From DATHYU01 sp033722675 (GTDB lineage: Bacteria; Actinomycetota; Acidimicrobiia; Spongiisociales; UBA11373): a stretch of DNA of 54,697 nucleotides. The stretch spans positions 1 to 54,697 of the forward strand of contig JAWVYO010000003.1 in NCBI GenBank assembly GCA_033722675.1, written 5' to 3'. Below are positions 17,638-24,359 of the stretch, piece after piece. The notes below the pieces were generated by a model. It was not told the DNA's origin, ran no database searches, and worked only from the letters and a program-made list of their open reading frames with translations. Position numbers and translations under genes: made by a program. Position 1 is the first letter of the stretch. Every line of letters begins with the position of its first letter.

Positions 17638-17640
17638 CCT
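17635..17640 (+). promoter_or_regulatory. -10-like TAGCCT overlapping a stop codon
   Basis: The TAG stop of the FAD enzyme gene forms the first three bases of TAGCCT. A start site about 7 nt downstream gives the acyl-CoA dehydrogenase mRNA an 18-nt leader with the very strong Shine-Dalgarno GAGGAGGAG. Confidence 0.4.
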
Positions 17641-17664
17641 GCGGCCACCGGGCCGAGGAGGAGC

Positions 17665-18840
17665 ATGACGACCACCACCGAGCGGGATCTCGTCGAGGAG
17701 CAGCTCGAGCGGCTGCTGGCCGACCACGATCCGGCGGGGCCCCACACCGAGTTCCTGGGCGCCCAGTTCGATCACGGCCTCGCCTGGGTCTGGTTCCCCG
17801 AGGGCCTCGGCGGCCTGGGCGTGTCCCGAAACCTCCAACGGGTCGTCGACGAGCGGCTCCAGGAGGTCGGCGCCCCCCGGGCCGCCACGTACAACCTGCT
17901 CGGCATCGGGATGGGCGCGCCGGTGCTCATGGAGTACGGGACGGAGGAGCAGCAGCGCCGCTGGCTGCGTCCGATGTTCGCCTGCGAGGAGATCTGGTGC
18001 CAGATGTTCTCCGAGCCCGGTGCCGGATCCGACGTCGCGGCCCTCGCCACGCGGGCGGTCCGCGACGGCGACGAATGGGTGGTGAACGGCCAGAAGGTCT
18101 GGACCACGATCGCCCACGTGTCCAAATGGGGGATGCTGGTCGCCCGGACCGATCCCGACGTCCCCAAGCACCAGGGCATGTCGTACTTCGTGGTCGACAT
18201 GGAGGCCGACGGCGTCGACGTCCGGCCGCTGCGCCAGATCACCGGGGAGGCGGAGTTCAACGAGGTCTACTTCGACGACGTCCGGGTGCCCGATGCCAAC
18301 CGCATCGGCGACGTGGGCGACGGATGGCGCGTGGCGCTGGCGACCCTCATGAACGAGCGGGTTGCGATCGGCGGGACCGTGCTGCCTCGGGGCGGCGGCC
18401 CCATCGGCGACCTCGTGGAGGTCTGGACCGACCACGGCGGCGACGAGGCCGCCCGCGACGAGGTCGCTCGGCTGTGGGTGGAGTTCGAGGCGGCTCGACT
18501 GACGAATCTGCGGGCCTCCCAGAACCGGCGGCGCGGCACGCCGGGACCGGAGGGCTCGACCGCCAAGCTGGTGTACGCCGAGTTGAACAAGCGGATCTAC
18601 GAGACGGCGACCGACCTGATGGGTGCCGAGGCCATGCTGTACCCCTCCTACGAGATGACCCGGCCGGGGGAGGTCAGTGGCATCGACGACATCCGCAAGG
18701 CCTTTCTCCGGGCCCGGGCGAACTCGATCGAGGGCGGGACGTCGGAGATCATGAAGAACATCCTCGGCGAGCGGGTGCTCGGGCTCCCCGGCGAGCCGCG
18801 CGTGGACAAGGACCTGCCCTGGTCCGAGGTGCCCCGCTAG
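17665..18840 (+). CDS. Acyl-CoA dehydrogenase (FadE family)
   Basis: FAD enzyme that introduces a 2,3-double bond into acyl-CoA in beta-oxidation or a related pathway. The 391-aa protein shows the flavin-binding WCQMFSEPGAGSDVA, the second family signature WVVNGQKVWTT, and the C-terminal NSIEGGTSEIMKNILGERVL. ATG 17665 is set by GAGGAGGAG just upstream. It lies alone between the SDR/FAD pair and two small genes, so chain length and pathway cannot be told. It resembles the broad actinobacterial FadE set used in fatty-acid or sterol breakdown. Confidence 0.9.
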   Translation: MTTTTERDLVEEQLERLLADHDPAGPHTEFLGAQFDHGLAWVWFPEGLGGLGVSRNLQRVVDERLQEVGAPRAATYNLLGIGMGAPVLMEYGTEEQQRRWLRPMFACEEIWCQMFSEPGAGSDVAALATRAVRDGDEWVVNGQKVWTTIAHVSKWGMLVARTDPDVPKHQGMSYFVVDMEADGVDVRPLRQITGEAEFNEVYFDDVRVPDANRIGDVGDGWRVALATLMNERVAIGGTVLPRGGGPIGDLVEVWTDHGGDEAARDEVARLWVEFEAARLTNLRASQNRRRGTPGPEGSTAKLVYAELNKRIYETATDLMGAEAMLYPSYEMTRPGEVSGIDDIRKAFLRARANSIEGGTSEIMKNILGERVLGLPGEPRVDKDLPWSEVPR

Positions 18841-18873
18841 CCGGATTGCCCCGAAACGGCGCCTCCCCACCCC

Positions 18874-18879
18874 TATAGT
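18874..18879 (+). promoter_or_regulatory. -10 element TATAGT for the 18902 gene
   Basis: TATAGT matches TATAAT at five of six positions. Its predicted start site lies only about 16 nt before GTG 18902. The -35 region (CCGAAA at 17-nt spacing) is poor. Confidence 0.5.
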
Positions 18880-18901
18880 CACACCCGTGTAGTTCTGCGG
18901 G

Positions 18902-19252
18902 GTGAGGGTGCCCATCTTCCGCGAGAAGCGATCCAGGAAGCGGTGGCGGCGAGAGGTCGCCGCCCAGCTCACCGACCGGGTCGACGCCCAGGGGTTCGTC
19001 CGCTTCGTCGGTCGCAGCGCCGACTCCCGCCGGGAGATGCTCAAGGTCGCCGAGTTGCTGCCCACCGATCTCGTGGTGGAGGTCTACGAGGACCTCCGCT
19101 ACCCCGACTGCGTGTTCCTGGAGGTGCACCGCGACGCGGCCCCACCCGCGGTGGATCCCGGCTTCCGGCTCCTCCCCGGCGACACCCCCACCGGGGAGCA
19201 GGAGGTCTTCGACCACCAGGACGCCGGGCTCATCGACGAAGAGGCCGTGTAG
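18902..19252 (+). CDS. Conserved-looking small cytoplasmic protein of unknown function
   Basis: A 116-residue protein, not recognised. It starts MRVPIFREKRSRKRWRREV, strongly basic and Arg-rich, then a mixed segment with TDRVDAQGFVRFVGRSAD, ending in an acidic tail (EQEVFDHQDAGLIDEEAV). No membrane helix, cysteine or signal peptide is present. The charge asymmetry (basic start, acidic end) could support nucleic-acid or self interaction; that is speculation. It has its own promoter (18874) and is followed after 9 nt by a small zinc-ribbon membrane protein, so the two likely form an operon. Confidence 0.6.
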   Translation: MRVPIFREKRSRKRWRREVAAQLTDRVDAQGFVRFVGRSADSRREMLKVAELLPTDLVVEVYEDLRYPDCVFLEVHRDAAPPAVDPGFRLLPGDTPTGEQEVFDHQDAGLIDEEAV

Positions 19253-19261
19253 CCCCCGGCG

Positions 19262-19516
19262 ATGGACGCCTGCCCCGACTGCGGGCTGCCGATCGCGCCG
19301 TCGACCCGCACCTGTCCCGATTGCGGCCACGACGTGCGGCCCCCGCTGGCGGACCGCGTCGCGGTGTGGGCCATGCTCGCCGCGGTCGGGCTCGTCTTCG
19401 TGGCCTCGGTCGCCCGCGTCGGCTTCGCCGTTGCCGGGTCCCTCGGCCTCTGGGTGGGCGCAGTCTTCGCCGCCCTCGTCGTATGGGCCGGCATCGACCG
19501 TCTTCGGGGGCGCTGA
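19262..19516 (+). CDS. Small zinc-ribbon membrane protein
   Basis: An 84-aa protein with an N-terminal double CPDC knuckle (Cys4, Cys7, Cys18, Cys21), a minimal zinc ribbon, followed by two hydrophobic helices (VAVWAMLAAVGLVFVASV and VAGSLGLWVGAVFAALVVW) and a short basic end. Such proteins often tether a metal-binding head at the cytoplasmic membrane face. No specific function is known. It ends 8 nt from the stop of the convergent pirin gene, leaving no room for a terminator. Confidence 0.65.
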   Translation: MDACPDCGLPIAPSTRTCPDCGHDVRPPLADRVAVWAMLAAVGLVFVASVARVGFAVAGSLGLWVGAVFAALVVWAGIDRLRGR

Positions 19517-19524
19517 ACGCGGCC

Positions 19525-20481
19525 TCAGCCGTGCGCGGCAGGGATCGTGCCGAGCCGCCCCGCCTGGAAGTCGTCGAAGGCCTGCTGCAACTCGGCGCGG
19601 GTGTTCATGACGAAGGGGCCGTACCAGGCGACGGGCTCGCGGATGGGTCGGCCGCCCAGCACCAGGAGATCGACGTCGGGACTGCGGGACTCCTGTCGCT
19701 CGTCGGCCTCGAGGACGAGGGCGTCGCCCGGTCCGAACACGATCAGCTCGCCGAGACCCGCCTCGCGCCGCTCGGGGCCGGCGCGGACGTTTCCGTTGAG
19801 GACGTAGACGAGGGCGTTGAAGTCGGCGCGCCACGGCAGCCGGAGACGCGATCCCGGGTGCATGGTCGCGTGCAGCATGGTGATGGGAGTGTGGGTGGAG
19901 CCCGGCCCAGCATGGCCGGCGAGGTCGCCGGCGATGAGGCGGATGAGGGTTGCGCCGTCGGGGGAGCGGAGCAGCGCCACGTCGGAGCCCCGCAGGTCCT
20001 GGTAGCGGGGCTCGAGGAACTTGTCCTCGGCGGGCAGGTTGACCCACAACTGGAAGCCGTGGAAGAGGCCACCCGTGGTGACGAGCCACTCGGGCGGCGT
20101 CTCGATGTGGAGGATCCCCGATCCGGCGGTCATCCACTGCGTGTCGCCGTTGGTGATGGTCCCGCCCCCGCCGTTCGAGTCGCGGTGCTCCATGACGCCG
20201 TCGATCATGTAGGTCACCGTCTCGAAGCCGCGGTGGGGGTGCCACGGCGTCCCCTTCGGCTCGCCGGGGGCGTACTCGACCTCGCCCATCTGGTCGAGGT
20301 GCACGAAGGGATCGAGGTCGGCGAGGTCGACACCGGCGAAGGCCCGACGTACGGGGAAACCCTCGCCCTCGAATCCCCGGGGGGCGGTGGTGACCGACCG
20401 CACCGAGCGGTCCCGGGCGTCGTCGAACGGCTCGTCGACGGCGGGCAGCACCAGGAGGTCGTCGACGGTCACGGCTGGCAT
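19525..20481 (-). CDS. Pirin family protein
   Basis: Bicupin protein of about 318 aa. The iron-site residues of pirins are all present: two His in WHPHRGFETVTY and His plus Glu in SGILHIETPP. Bacterial pirins act as quercetin dioxygenases or redox-linked regulators; which applies is unknown. ATG 20481 (MPAVTVDDLL) is chosen over the upstream ATG 20511 because GGAGGA lies 6 nt before it and the upstream codons fall inside the promoter. Upstream on this strand is an exact SigR-type promoter with an overlapping palindrome, so expression under thiol-oxidative stress is likely. Confidence 0.88.
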   Translation of the reverse strand: MPAVTVDDLLVLPAVDEPFDDARDRSVRSVTTAPRGFEGEGFPVRRAFAGVDLADLDPFVHLDQMGEVEYAPGEPKGTPWHPHRGFETVTYMIDGVMEHRDSNGGGGTITNGDTQWMTAGSGILHIETPPEWLVTTGGLFHGFQLWVNLPAEDKFLEPRYQDLRGSDVALLRSPDGATLIRLIAGDLAGHAGPGSTHTPITMLHATMHPGSRLRLPWRADFNALVYVLNGNVRAGPERREAGLGELIVFGPGDALVLEADERQESRSPDVDLLVLGGRPIREPVAWYGPFVMNTRAELQQAFDDFQAGRLGTIPAAHG

Positions 20482-20502
20482 GGGTGGTCCTCCGGTCGGA
20501 TA

Positions 20503-20517
20503 GTTGCACACTGCAAC
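20503..20517. promoter_or_regulatory. Perfect 6-3-6 inverted repeat GTTGCA-CAC-TGCAAC, candidate operator
   Basis: The 15-bp palindrome overlaps the -10 and predicted start site of the pirin promoter. TTGCA..TGCAA half-sites are typical of MarR/HxlR-like winged-helix dimers, and pirin genes are often controlled by such factors. No regulator gene of that kind is in the window. Confidence 0.5.
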
Positions 20518-20540
20518 GAGATCGACCGTGTCGGTATTCC
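20515..20540 (-). promoter_or_regulatory. SigR/SigH-type ECF promoter of the pirin gene: GGAAT - N18 - GTT
   Basis: On the minus strand GGAATA (20540-20535), 16 nt, then CGTT (20518-20515) matches the SigR consensus GGAAT-N18-GTT exactly. The predicted start near 20507 gives a leader of about 26 nt that carries GGAGGA. A SigR-like factor and its anti-sigma are encoded at 21964-22781. Confidence 0.6.
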
Positions 20541-20722
20541 GACGATCGGTTCCCGGCGGCGACGCCGATGGTCACCGGTGCGAGCGTGACGCGGCGACTC
20601 GTGATCACGGCCCGGGTGCCGGTCGCACGGGAGCGTGCGGCGCCGGACCCCGACGGCTGACCGGCCCCCGGCGCGTCTGCGGTGTCGAGGAACGGGTATC
20701 CCTCTGGCGACCCCGACCGACC

Positions 20723-20728
20723 TACCGT
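20723..20728 (+). promoter_or_regulatory. -10-like TACCGT, leaderless position before the flippase-like gene
   Basis: TACCGT ends 7 nt before GTG 20736, which places the transcription start at the GTG. The stretch 20541-20722 between the pirin promoter and this element shows no other gene. Confidence 0.4.
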
Positions 20729-20735
20729 TTCGTCC

Positions 20736-21839
20736 GTGGCCGACTCCTCCGCATCCACCTGGCGCACCATCGCCCTCCGCTCCGTCATGCTCCTGCTCGG
20801 CGGGATTGCGCTGTACCTGCTGTCCCCCGTGCTCCTCGACGTGGTGTCTTCGGCGCCGCGTCTCGAGGCCATCTCGTGGTGGTGGTTCGTGATCATGGCG
20901 GCGCTCGAGACGGCCAGCTTCGCCGCCGCATGGGCACTGGCCCGCGTCGCCGTGCCGGGCCTGGGCTGGGGCGTCGCCGCCACCGCCCAGCTCGCCTCGA
21001 ACGCGTCGTCCCGGGTCTTTCCCGGAGCGGCGGTCGTCGGCGGCGCCGTCTACTACCGCATGCTGGCGGGGGCGGGGGTGCAGGCCTCCCGGGCGGCCGC
21101 CGCCCTCACGGTCAACTCGATCATCTCCAACCTCCTGCTGTTCGCGCTCCCGGCGGTCGCGGCCGCCGTCGCGGTGGTCTCGGCTCCGATCCCCGCCGGA
21201 CTCCTGCCCATCGCCCTCGGCGGCCTCGGCCTGTTCGCGGCGCTGCTGGCGGTGGGTGTCCTCATCGTCCGGTACGACGCACCGCTGCGGGGATTCATGT
21301 CGTTCGTGAAGCGCCTGGTCGGCGCCATCCCGGGGATCCGGCGCGTCGCCCGCAGGATCCACCCCGAGGGCGTGCTGCGGGTGCGTGACGAGATCGTCGC
21401 CGCCGTCGGGCCGCGGTGGCAGGCGGCCACGTTCTACGCCGCCTCGAACTGGCTGCTGGACTACCTCGTGCTCGTCGCGGCGCTCTACGGCGTCGGCGCC
21501 AGGCCGCGATTGAGCATCGTGCTGTTGGCGTACGGCGCCGCCGCGGTGCTGACGATGATCCCGATCACGCCGGGCGGTTTCGGCTTCGTGGAGGCGGGGC
21601 TGGCGACGATGCTGATCGTCGCCGGGGTGCCGTCGTCGTCGGCGCTGCTCGCCACGCTGGCCTATCGGCTGTTCTCGTTCTGGCTGCCGATCCCGGCGGG
21701 CGGCATCGCCTACCTCGTGTACAAGCGCCGATATCTCGGCGAGGAGACGCTGCCGGAGGAGGCGGAGGTGGAGGTGAGTGGGCTCGCCGCGGACACCGAC
21801 GAGACGTCTGGGAGCCGAGGAGGGGATTCGAACCCCTGA
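20736..21839 (+). CDS. Flippase-like integral membrane protein (UPF0104/LPG synthase TM-region family)
   Basis: About 367 residues, mostly membrane helices, with the family landmarks SNASSRVFPGAAVVGGAVYYRML and YGAAAVLTMIPITPGGFGFVEAGL (each split by the pore region). Members resemble the membrane half of lysylphosphatidylglycerol synthase and are proposed lipid flippases or polymer-export helpers. Start GTG 20736 (VADSSAST) is preferred because of the TACCGT promoter 7 nt upstream; GTG 20682 would add 18 residues. The last nine codons run antisense through the tRNA-Thr gene, and the stop lies inside it, so the tail SRGGDSNP is dictated by tRNA sequence. Confidence 0.82.
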   Translation: MADSSASTWRTIALRSVMLLLGGIALYLLSPVLLDVVSSAPRLEAISWWWFVIMAALETASFAAAWALARVAVPGLGWGVAATAQLASNASSRVFPGAAVVGGAVYYRMLAGAGVQASRAAAALTVNSIISNLLLFALPAVAAAVAVVSAPIPAGLLPIALGGLGLFAALLAVGVLIVRYDAPLRGFMSFVKRLVGAIPGIRRVARRIHPEGVLRVRDEIVAAVGPRWQAATFYAASNWLLDYLVLVAALYGVGARPRLSIVLLAYGAAAVLTMIPITPGGFGFVEAGLATMLIVAGVPSSSALLATLAYRLFSFWLPIPAGGIAYLVYKRRYLGEETLPEEAEVEVSGLAADTDETSGSRGGDSNP

Positions 21840-21884
21840 CCTGCTCATTACGAGTGAGCTGCTCTACCCCTGAGCTACCCCGGC
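21813..21884 (-). tRNA. tRNA-Thr, anticodon CGT
   Basis: A 72-nt cloverleaf reads on the minus strand: acceptor GCCGGGG paired to CCTCGGC (one G-T wobble), D-arm GCTC/GAGC, anticodon stem GCTCA/TGAGC with loop CTCGTAA, T-arm AGGGG-TTCGAAT-CCCCT, and discriminator T. Anticodon CGT decodes ACG (Thr). The 3' CCA is not encoded. A -10-like TACCAT lies 10 nt upstream. Confidence 0.95.
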
Positions 21885-21894
21885 GCGGGCGGCG

Positions 21895-21900
21895 ATGGTA
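21895..21900 (-). promoter_or_regulatory. -10-like TACCAT for tRNA-Thr(CGT)
   Basis: TACCAT on the minus strand lies 10 nt before the mature tRNA 5' end, so the precursor would have a leader of only about 3 nt. Confidence 0.4.
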
Positions 21901-21921
21901 CTCGGGGCCCCGGGGCATTGG

Positions 21922-21927
21922 TAACCT
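21922..21927 (+). promoter_or_regulatory. -10-like TAACCT for the sigma factor gene
   Basis: TAACCT is 36 nt before the sigma factor ATG and back-to-back with the tRNA promoter. No GGAAT/GTT-type site is seen here, so autoregulation of the sigma gene is not evident. Confidence 0.35.
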
Positions 21928-21963
21928 GTGCGCTCGGCGCTGAGCCGTGTCCCGGGGGATTCC

Positions 21964-22533
21964 ATGGCCGATCAAGCCACGTTCGAAGACGACGTCCGCG
22001 AGTACCTGCCGCAGCTGTACTCCGCCGCCCTGCGCATGACCCGCAACCCGGCCGACGCCGAGGACGTCCTCCAGGAGGCCCTCCTCAAGGCCTTCCGCGG
22101 CTACCACACCTTCCGGGCCGGCACGAACCTCAAGGCCTGGCTCTATCGGATCGTGACGAACACGTACATCAACCGGTATCGCAAGCAGAACCGGCGACCC
22201 GACGAGGTGGAGCTCGGCGAGCTCGAGGATCTCTACCTGTTCAAGCGGCTCGGCGACGCCGACGGGGGCGCCTCGCGCAGCGCGGAGCTGGAGGCGCTCG
22301 ACGAGTTCGTCGACGAGGACGTCAAGGCCGCCGTGGAGGCGCTGCCGGAGAACTTCCGGCTCCCCGTGCTGCTCGCCGACGTCGAGGGATTCGCCTACAA
22401 GGAGATCGCCGAGATCATGGACATCCCCATCGGGACCGTGATGTCGCGGCTCCATCGGGGAAGAAAGGCGCTCCAGCGCGCGTTGTGGAGGATTGCAGAG
22501 GAGCGAGGCATCACGGGAGCATCGAGCGAATGA
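21964..22533 (+). CDS. sigR: ECF RNA polymerase sigma factor, SigR/SigH type
   Basis: Alternative sigma factor of 189 aa. Region 2 is visible as LYSAALRMTRNPADAEDVLQEALLKAFRGY and AWLYRIVTNTYINRYRK; region 4 as LPENFRLPVLLADVEGFAYKEIAEIMDIPIGTVMSRLHRGR (each in parts). These are close to the SigR/SigH group that answers thiol oxidation and heat. ATG 21964 has GGGGGA 4 nt upstream. Its TGA overlaps the ATG of an RsrA-like anti-sigma gene, confirming the group. Candidate targets in this window are clpC and pirin, both with exact GGAA(T/C)-N18-GTT promoters. Confidence 0.9.
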   Translation: MADQATFEDDVREYLPQLYSAALRMTRNPADAEDVLQEALLKAFRGYHTFRAGTNLKAWLYRIVTNTYINRYRKQNRRPDEVELGELEDLYLFKRLGDADGGASRSAELEALDEFVDEDVKAAVEALPENFRLPVLLADVEGFAYKEIAEIMDIPIGTVMSRLHRGRKALQRALWRIAEERGITGASSE

Positions 22534-22781
22534 GCTACGACTGTGCCGAGGTCGCATCCCAGATCTATCTCTACCTGGATCAGGAGGAGCTGACCTGGTG
22601 GCAGCGCATGCGCATTCGCTGGCATCTCAAGGAATGTCCGCCCTGTGCCGACGGATTCGCATTCGAGGAGAAACTCATCGCGAAGGTCGGCAGCGACTGC
22701 GTCGACGACATGCCGCAGGAACTCGAAGAGCGCCTCCTGACGTTCATACGAGAGCATGCCGACGACGAGACCGTCGGTTGA
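22530..22781 (+). CDS. rsrA: Zinc-binding redox anti-sigma factor (RsrA-like)
   Basis: An 83-aa protein of the ZAS family. The metal motif HxxxCxxC is seen as WHLKECPPCADGF (His32, Cys36, Cys39), and Cys5 sits at the same distance as the trigger cysteine of RsrA; an extra Cys57 is present. In the family the reduced zinc form holds the sigma factor and disulphide formation frees it. ATG 22530 overlaps the sigma stop (ATGA), giving matched dosage. Two Trp and a basic stretch (WWQRMRIRWHL) form the likely sigma-contact helix. Confidence 0.88.
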   Translation: MSYDCAEVASQIYLYLDQEELTWWQRMRIRWHLKECPPCADGFAFEEKLIAKVGSDCVDDMPQELEERLLTFIREHADDETVG

Positions 22782-22805
22782 ACCATCACCGACCGGAGAT
22801 TTCCC

Positions 22806-22997
22806 ATGTCTGACATCATGAAGGGCAGCCGCCTCAAGGGCACCGCCCGCGCCCCCAAGGTCCACGAGGGGAAGCGGACGTGCGTCGAGGACGGCTGCGG
22901 CACGACCCTCTCGCAGTACAACAAGCGCGAGTACTGCTACGCCCACGCTCCGACGCGATTCCCGCGTCTGCGGGGGCGGGTCGTCACCGACTCCTGA
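22806..22997 (+). CDS. Small putative zinc-finger protein of the sigR-rsrA operon
   Basis: A 63-aa basic protein. The core CVEDGCGTTLSQYNKREYCYAH places Cys26, Cys31, Cys44 and His47 in a C-x4-C-x12-C-x2-H pattern that should bind zinc, flanked by Arg/Lys-rich ends (RFPRLRGRVV). Similar CxxxxC...LSxYNxxxxCxxH modules occur in actinobacterial regulatory proteins, but I do not know this one. It follows the anti-sigma gene by 24 nt with Shine-Dalgarno GGAG, so it is probably co-transcribed. It could be a thiol or zinc sensor or an RNA-polymerase ligand; that is inference. Confidence 0.7.
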   Translation: MSDIMKGSRLKGTARAPKVHEGKRTCVEDGCGTTLSQYNKREYCYAHAPTRFPRLRGRVVTDS

Positions 22998-23004
22998 GCA
23001 CACG

Positions 23005-23033
23005 TTTCGCCGTGACGGGCGGGCGGGTATCCT
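23005..23033 (+). promoter_or_regulatory. Promoter TTTCGC - 17 nt - TATCCT, leaderless
   Basis: TATCCT (23028-23033) ends 7 nt before GTG 23041 and has a weak -35 TTTCGC at 17-nt spacing. The message should start at the GTG. Confidence 0.5.
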
Positions 23034-23040
23034 CCCGCCC

Positions 23041-23328
23041 GTGACACGTTCCGTCTTCGCCGTACTCACCCTGCTGCTGGTCCTCGTGCCGGCACCGGCC
23101 GTGCTGGCCACCGACGAGCCCGAGCCGGCGACGACGACCACCGTTGCCGACCCCGACGCGCCCCAGCCCGCCGTCGTGGTGCAGGAGGGCAGCGCGGCCG
23201 AGGAGGAGGAGGCCTGGACCTTCCGCTACCTCGTGCCGACCGTGCTGGCCATCGCCGCTGCCGGGGTGGTGCTGACGCTCGTGGTCTATGCCGTTCGCGT
23301 GCGAGGTCGCTACCGGGTCGTCCGGTGA
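23041..23328 (+). CDS. Small secreted or membrane-anchored protein with Thr/Glu-rich linker
   Basis: A 95-aa protein of unknown function. It has a signal peptide (MTRSVFAVLTLLLVLVPAPAVLA), a low-complexity extracellular part rich in Thr, Pro, Glu and Ala, one membrane helix (VLAIAAAGVVLTLVVYAV) and a short basic cytoplasmic tail (RVRGRYRVVR). The GTG start has a leaderless promoter. Its TGA overlaps the GTG of the metalloprotease gene (GTGA), so it opens the protease-tilS-hpt operon. Confidence 0.65.
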   Translation: MTRSVFAVLTLLLVLVPAPAVLATDEPEPATTTTVADPDAPQPAVVVQEGSAAEEEEAWTFRYLVPTVLAIAAAGVVLTLVVYAVRVRGRYRVVR

Positions 23329-24359
23329 GCGCCATCAACTGGAAGGTGGCGCGGTCCGTCGCGACCCGCTTCGCCGGCACGTACCCCCTCGAGGGCACGT
23401 ACCACGACGCCCTCTTCGCCCGCGAAGCTCCCGGACTCGTCTCCCGCGCCGCCGAACTCGCCGCGAAGGAGACCGGGTTGCCGTGGGTCGGTGACCCCGA
23501 GGTGCGGGTCGTGACACGCGCCGAGTGGGCCGAGGCGAACCTGGCGGCCTTCGGGCGTCTGCTGGCATCGGCCGAACAGAAGCTCGAGGGACGGGGCTCC
23601 AAGCTGGGCCGCCGCCTCGCGGCGCGTCTGATGGGCGCCGAGGTGGGCGCGCTCGTCGGGATCCTGGGACGACGGGTGCTCGGCCAGTACGAGCTCGTGC
23701 TCCCGGCCGAGGACGGCGGGGTCGGCGACACCGTCATGTTCGTGGGCGCCAATGTGCTCCAGATGGAGCGCGCCAACGAGTTCCGGCCCGCCGAGTTCCG
23801 GTTCTGGGTGGCGCTGCACGAGTGCACCCATCGCCTCCAGTTCACCGGGGTCCCGTGGCTGCGCGGCTACTTCCTGTCGCTCGTCGACGAGCTCGTCGAC
23901 GCCTCGACCCCCGAGGAGGGCCGGCTCCAGCGCCTCGCCTCGGAGATGCGGACCGCCGCGAAGGAGGGACGGCCGGTGATCGGCGAGTCGGGCCTCATGG
24001 GGCTGTTCGCCACCCCTGCGCAGCGGGATGCCCTCGAGTCGGTTCAGGCCCTCATGTCCCTGCTCGAGGGGCACGGCCACGTCGTCATGGACCGCATCGG
24101 CGGCCGTGAGCTCGTGACCCAGCATCGGATGTCCCGGGTGCTCAAGATGCGCCGGAAGGACCCCCGCATGGCGGCGTTCCTGCGGATCACGGGTCTGGAG
24201 ATGAAGATGCGCCAGTACGAGGAGGGCGAGGCCTTCATCCACGCCGTCGAGCGCGCCGCCGGCTTCGAGGCGCTCGACCACTGCTGGGAGGGCCCCGAGG
24301 CCCTGCCCCGTCTCGACGAGATCCGGGACCCGCAGCGATGGCTGCAGCGGGTGGCCTGA
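23325..24359 (+). CDS. DUF2342 zinc-dependent metalloprotease-like protein
   Basis: A 344-aa protein of the actinobacterial zincin family once labelled coenzyme F420 biosynthesis associated. The gluzincin motif HExxH is HECTH at residues 165-169 (context RFWVALHECTHRLQF), with acidic residues downstream that could be the third ligand (SLVDELVDAS). It starts INWKVARSVATRFAG, typical for the family. Its place directly before tilS and hpt is conserved in mycobacteria (Rv3626c-tilS-hpt). Substrate and physiological role are unknown. GTG 23325 overlaps the preceding stop; the 3' end overlaps tilS by 22 nt. Confidence 0.87.
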   Translation: MSAINWKVARSVATRFAGTYPLEGTYHDALFAREAPGLVSRAAELAAKETGLPWVGDPEVRVVTRAEWAEANLAAFGRLLASAEQKLEGRGSKLGRRLAARLMGAEVGALVGILGRRVLGQYELVLPAEDGGVGDTVMFVGANVLQMERANEFRPAEFRFWVALHECTHRLQFTGVPWLRGYFLSLVDELVDASTPEEGRLQRLASEMRTAAKEGRPVIGESGLMGLFATPAQRDALESVQALMSLLEGHGHVVMDRIGGRELVTQHRMSRVLKMRRKDPRMAAFLRITGLEMKMRQYEEGEAFIHAVERAAGFEALDHCWEGPEALPRLDEIRDPQRWLQRVA

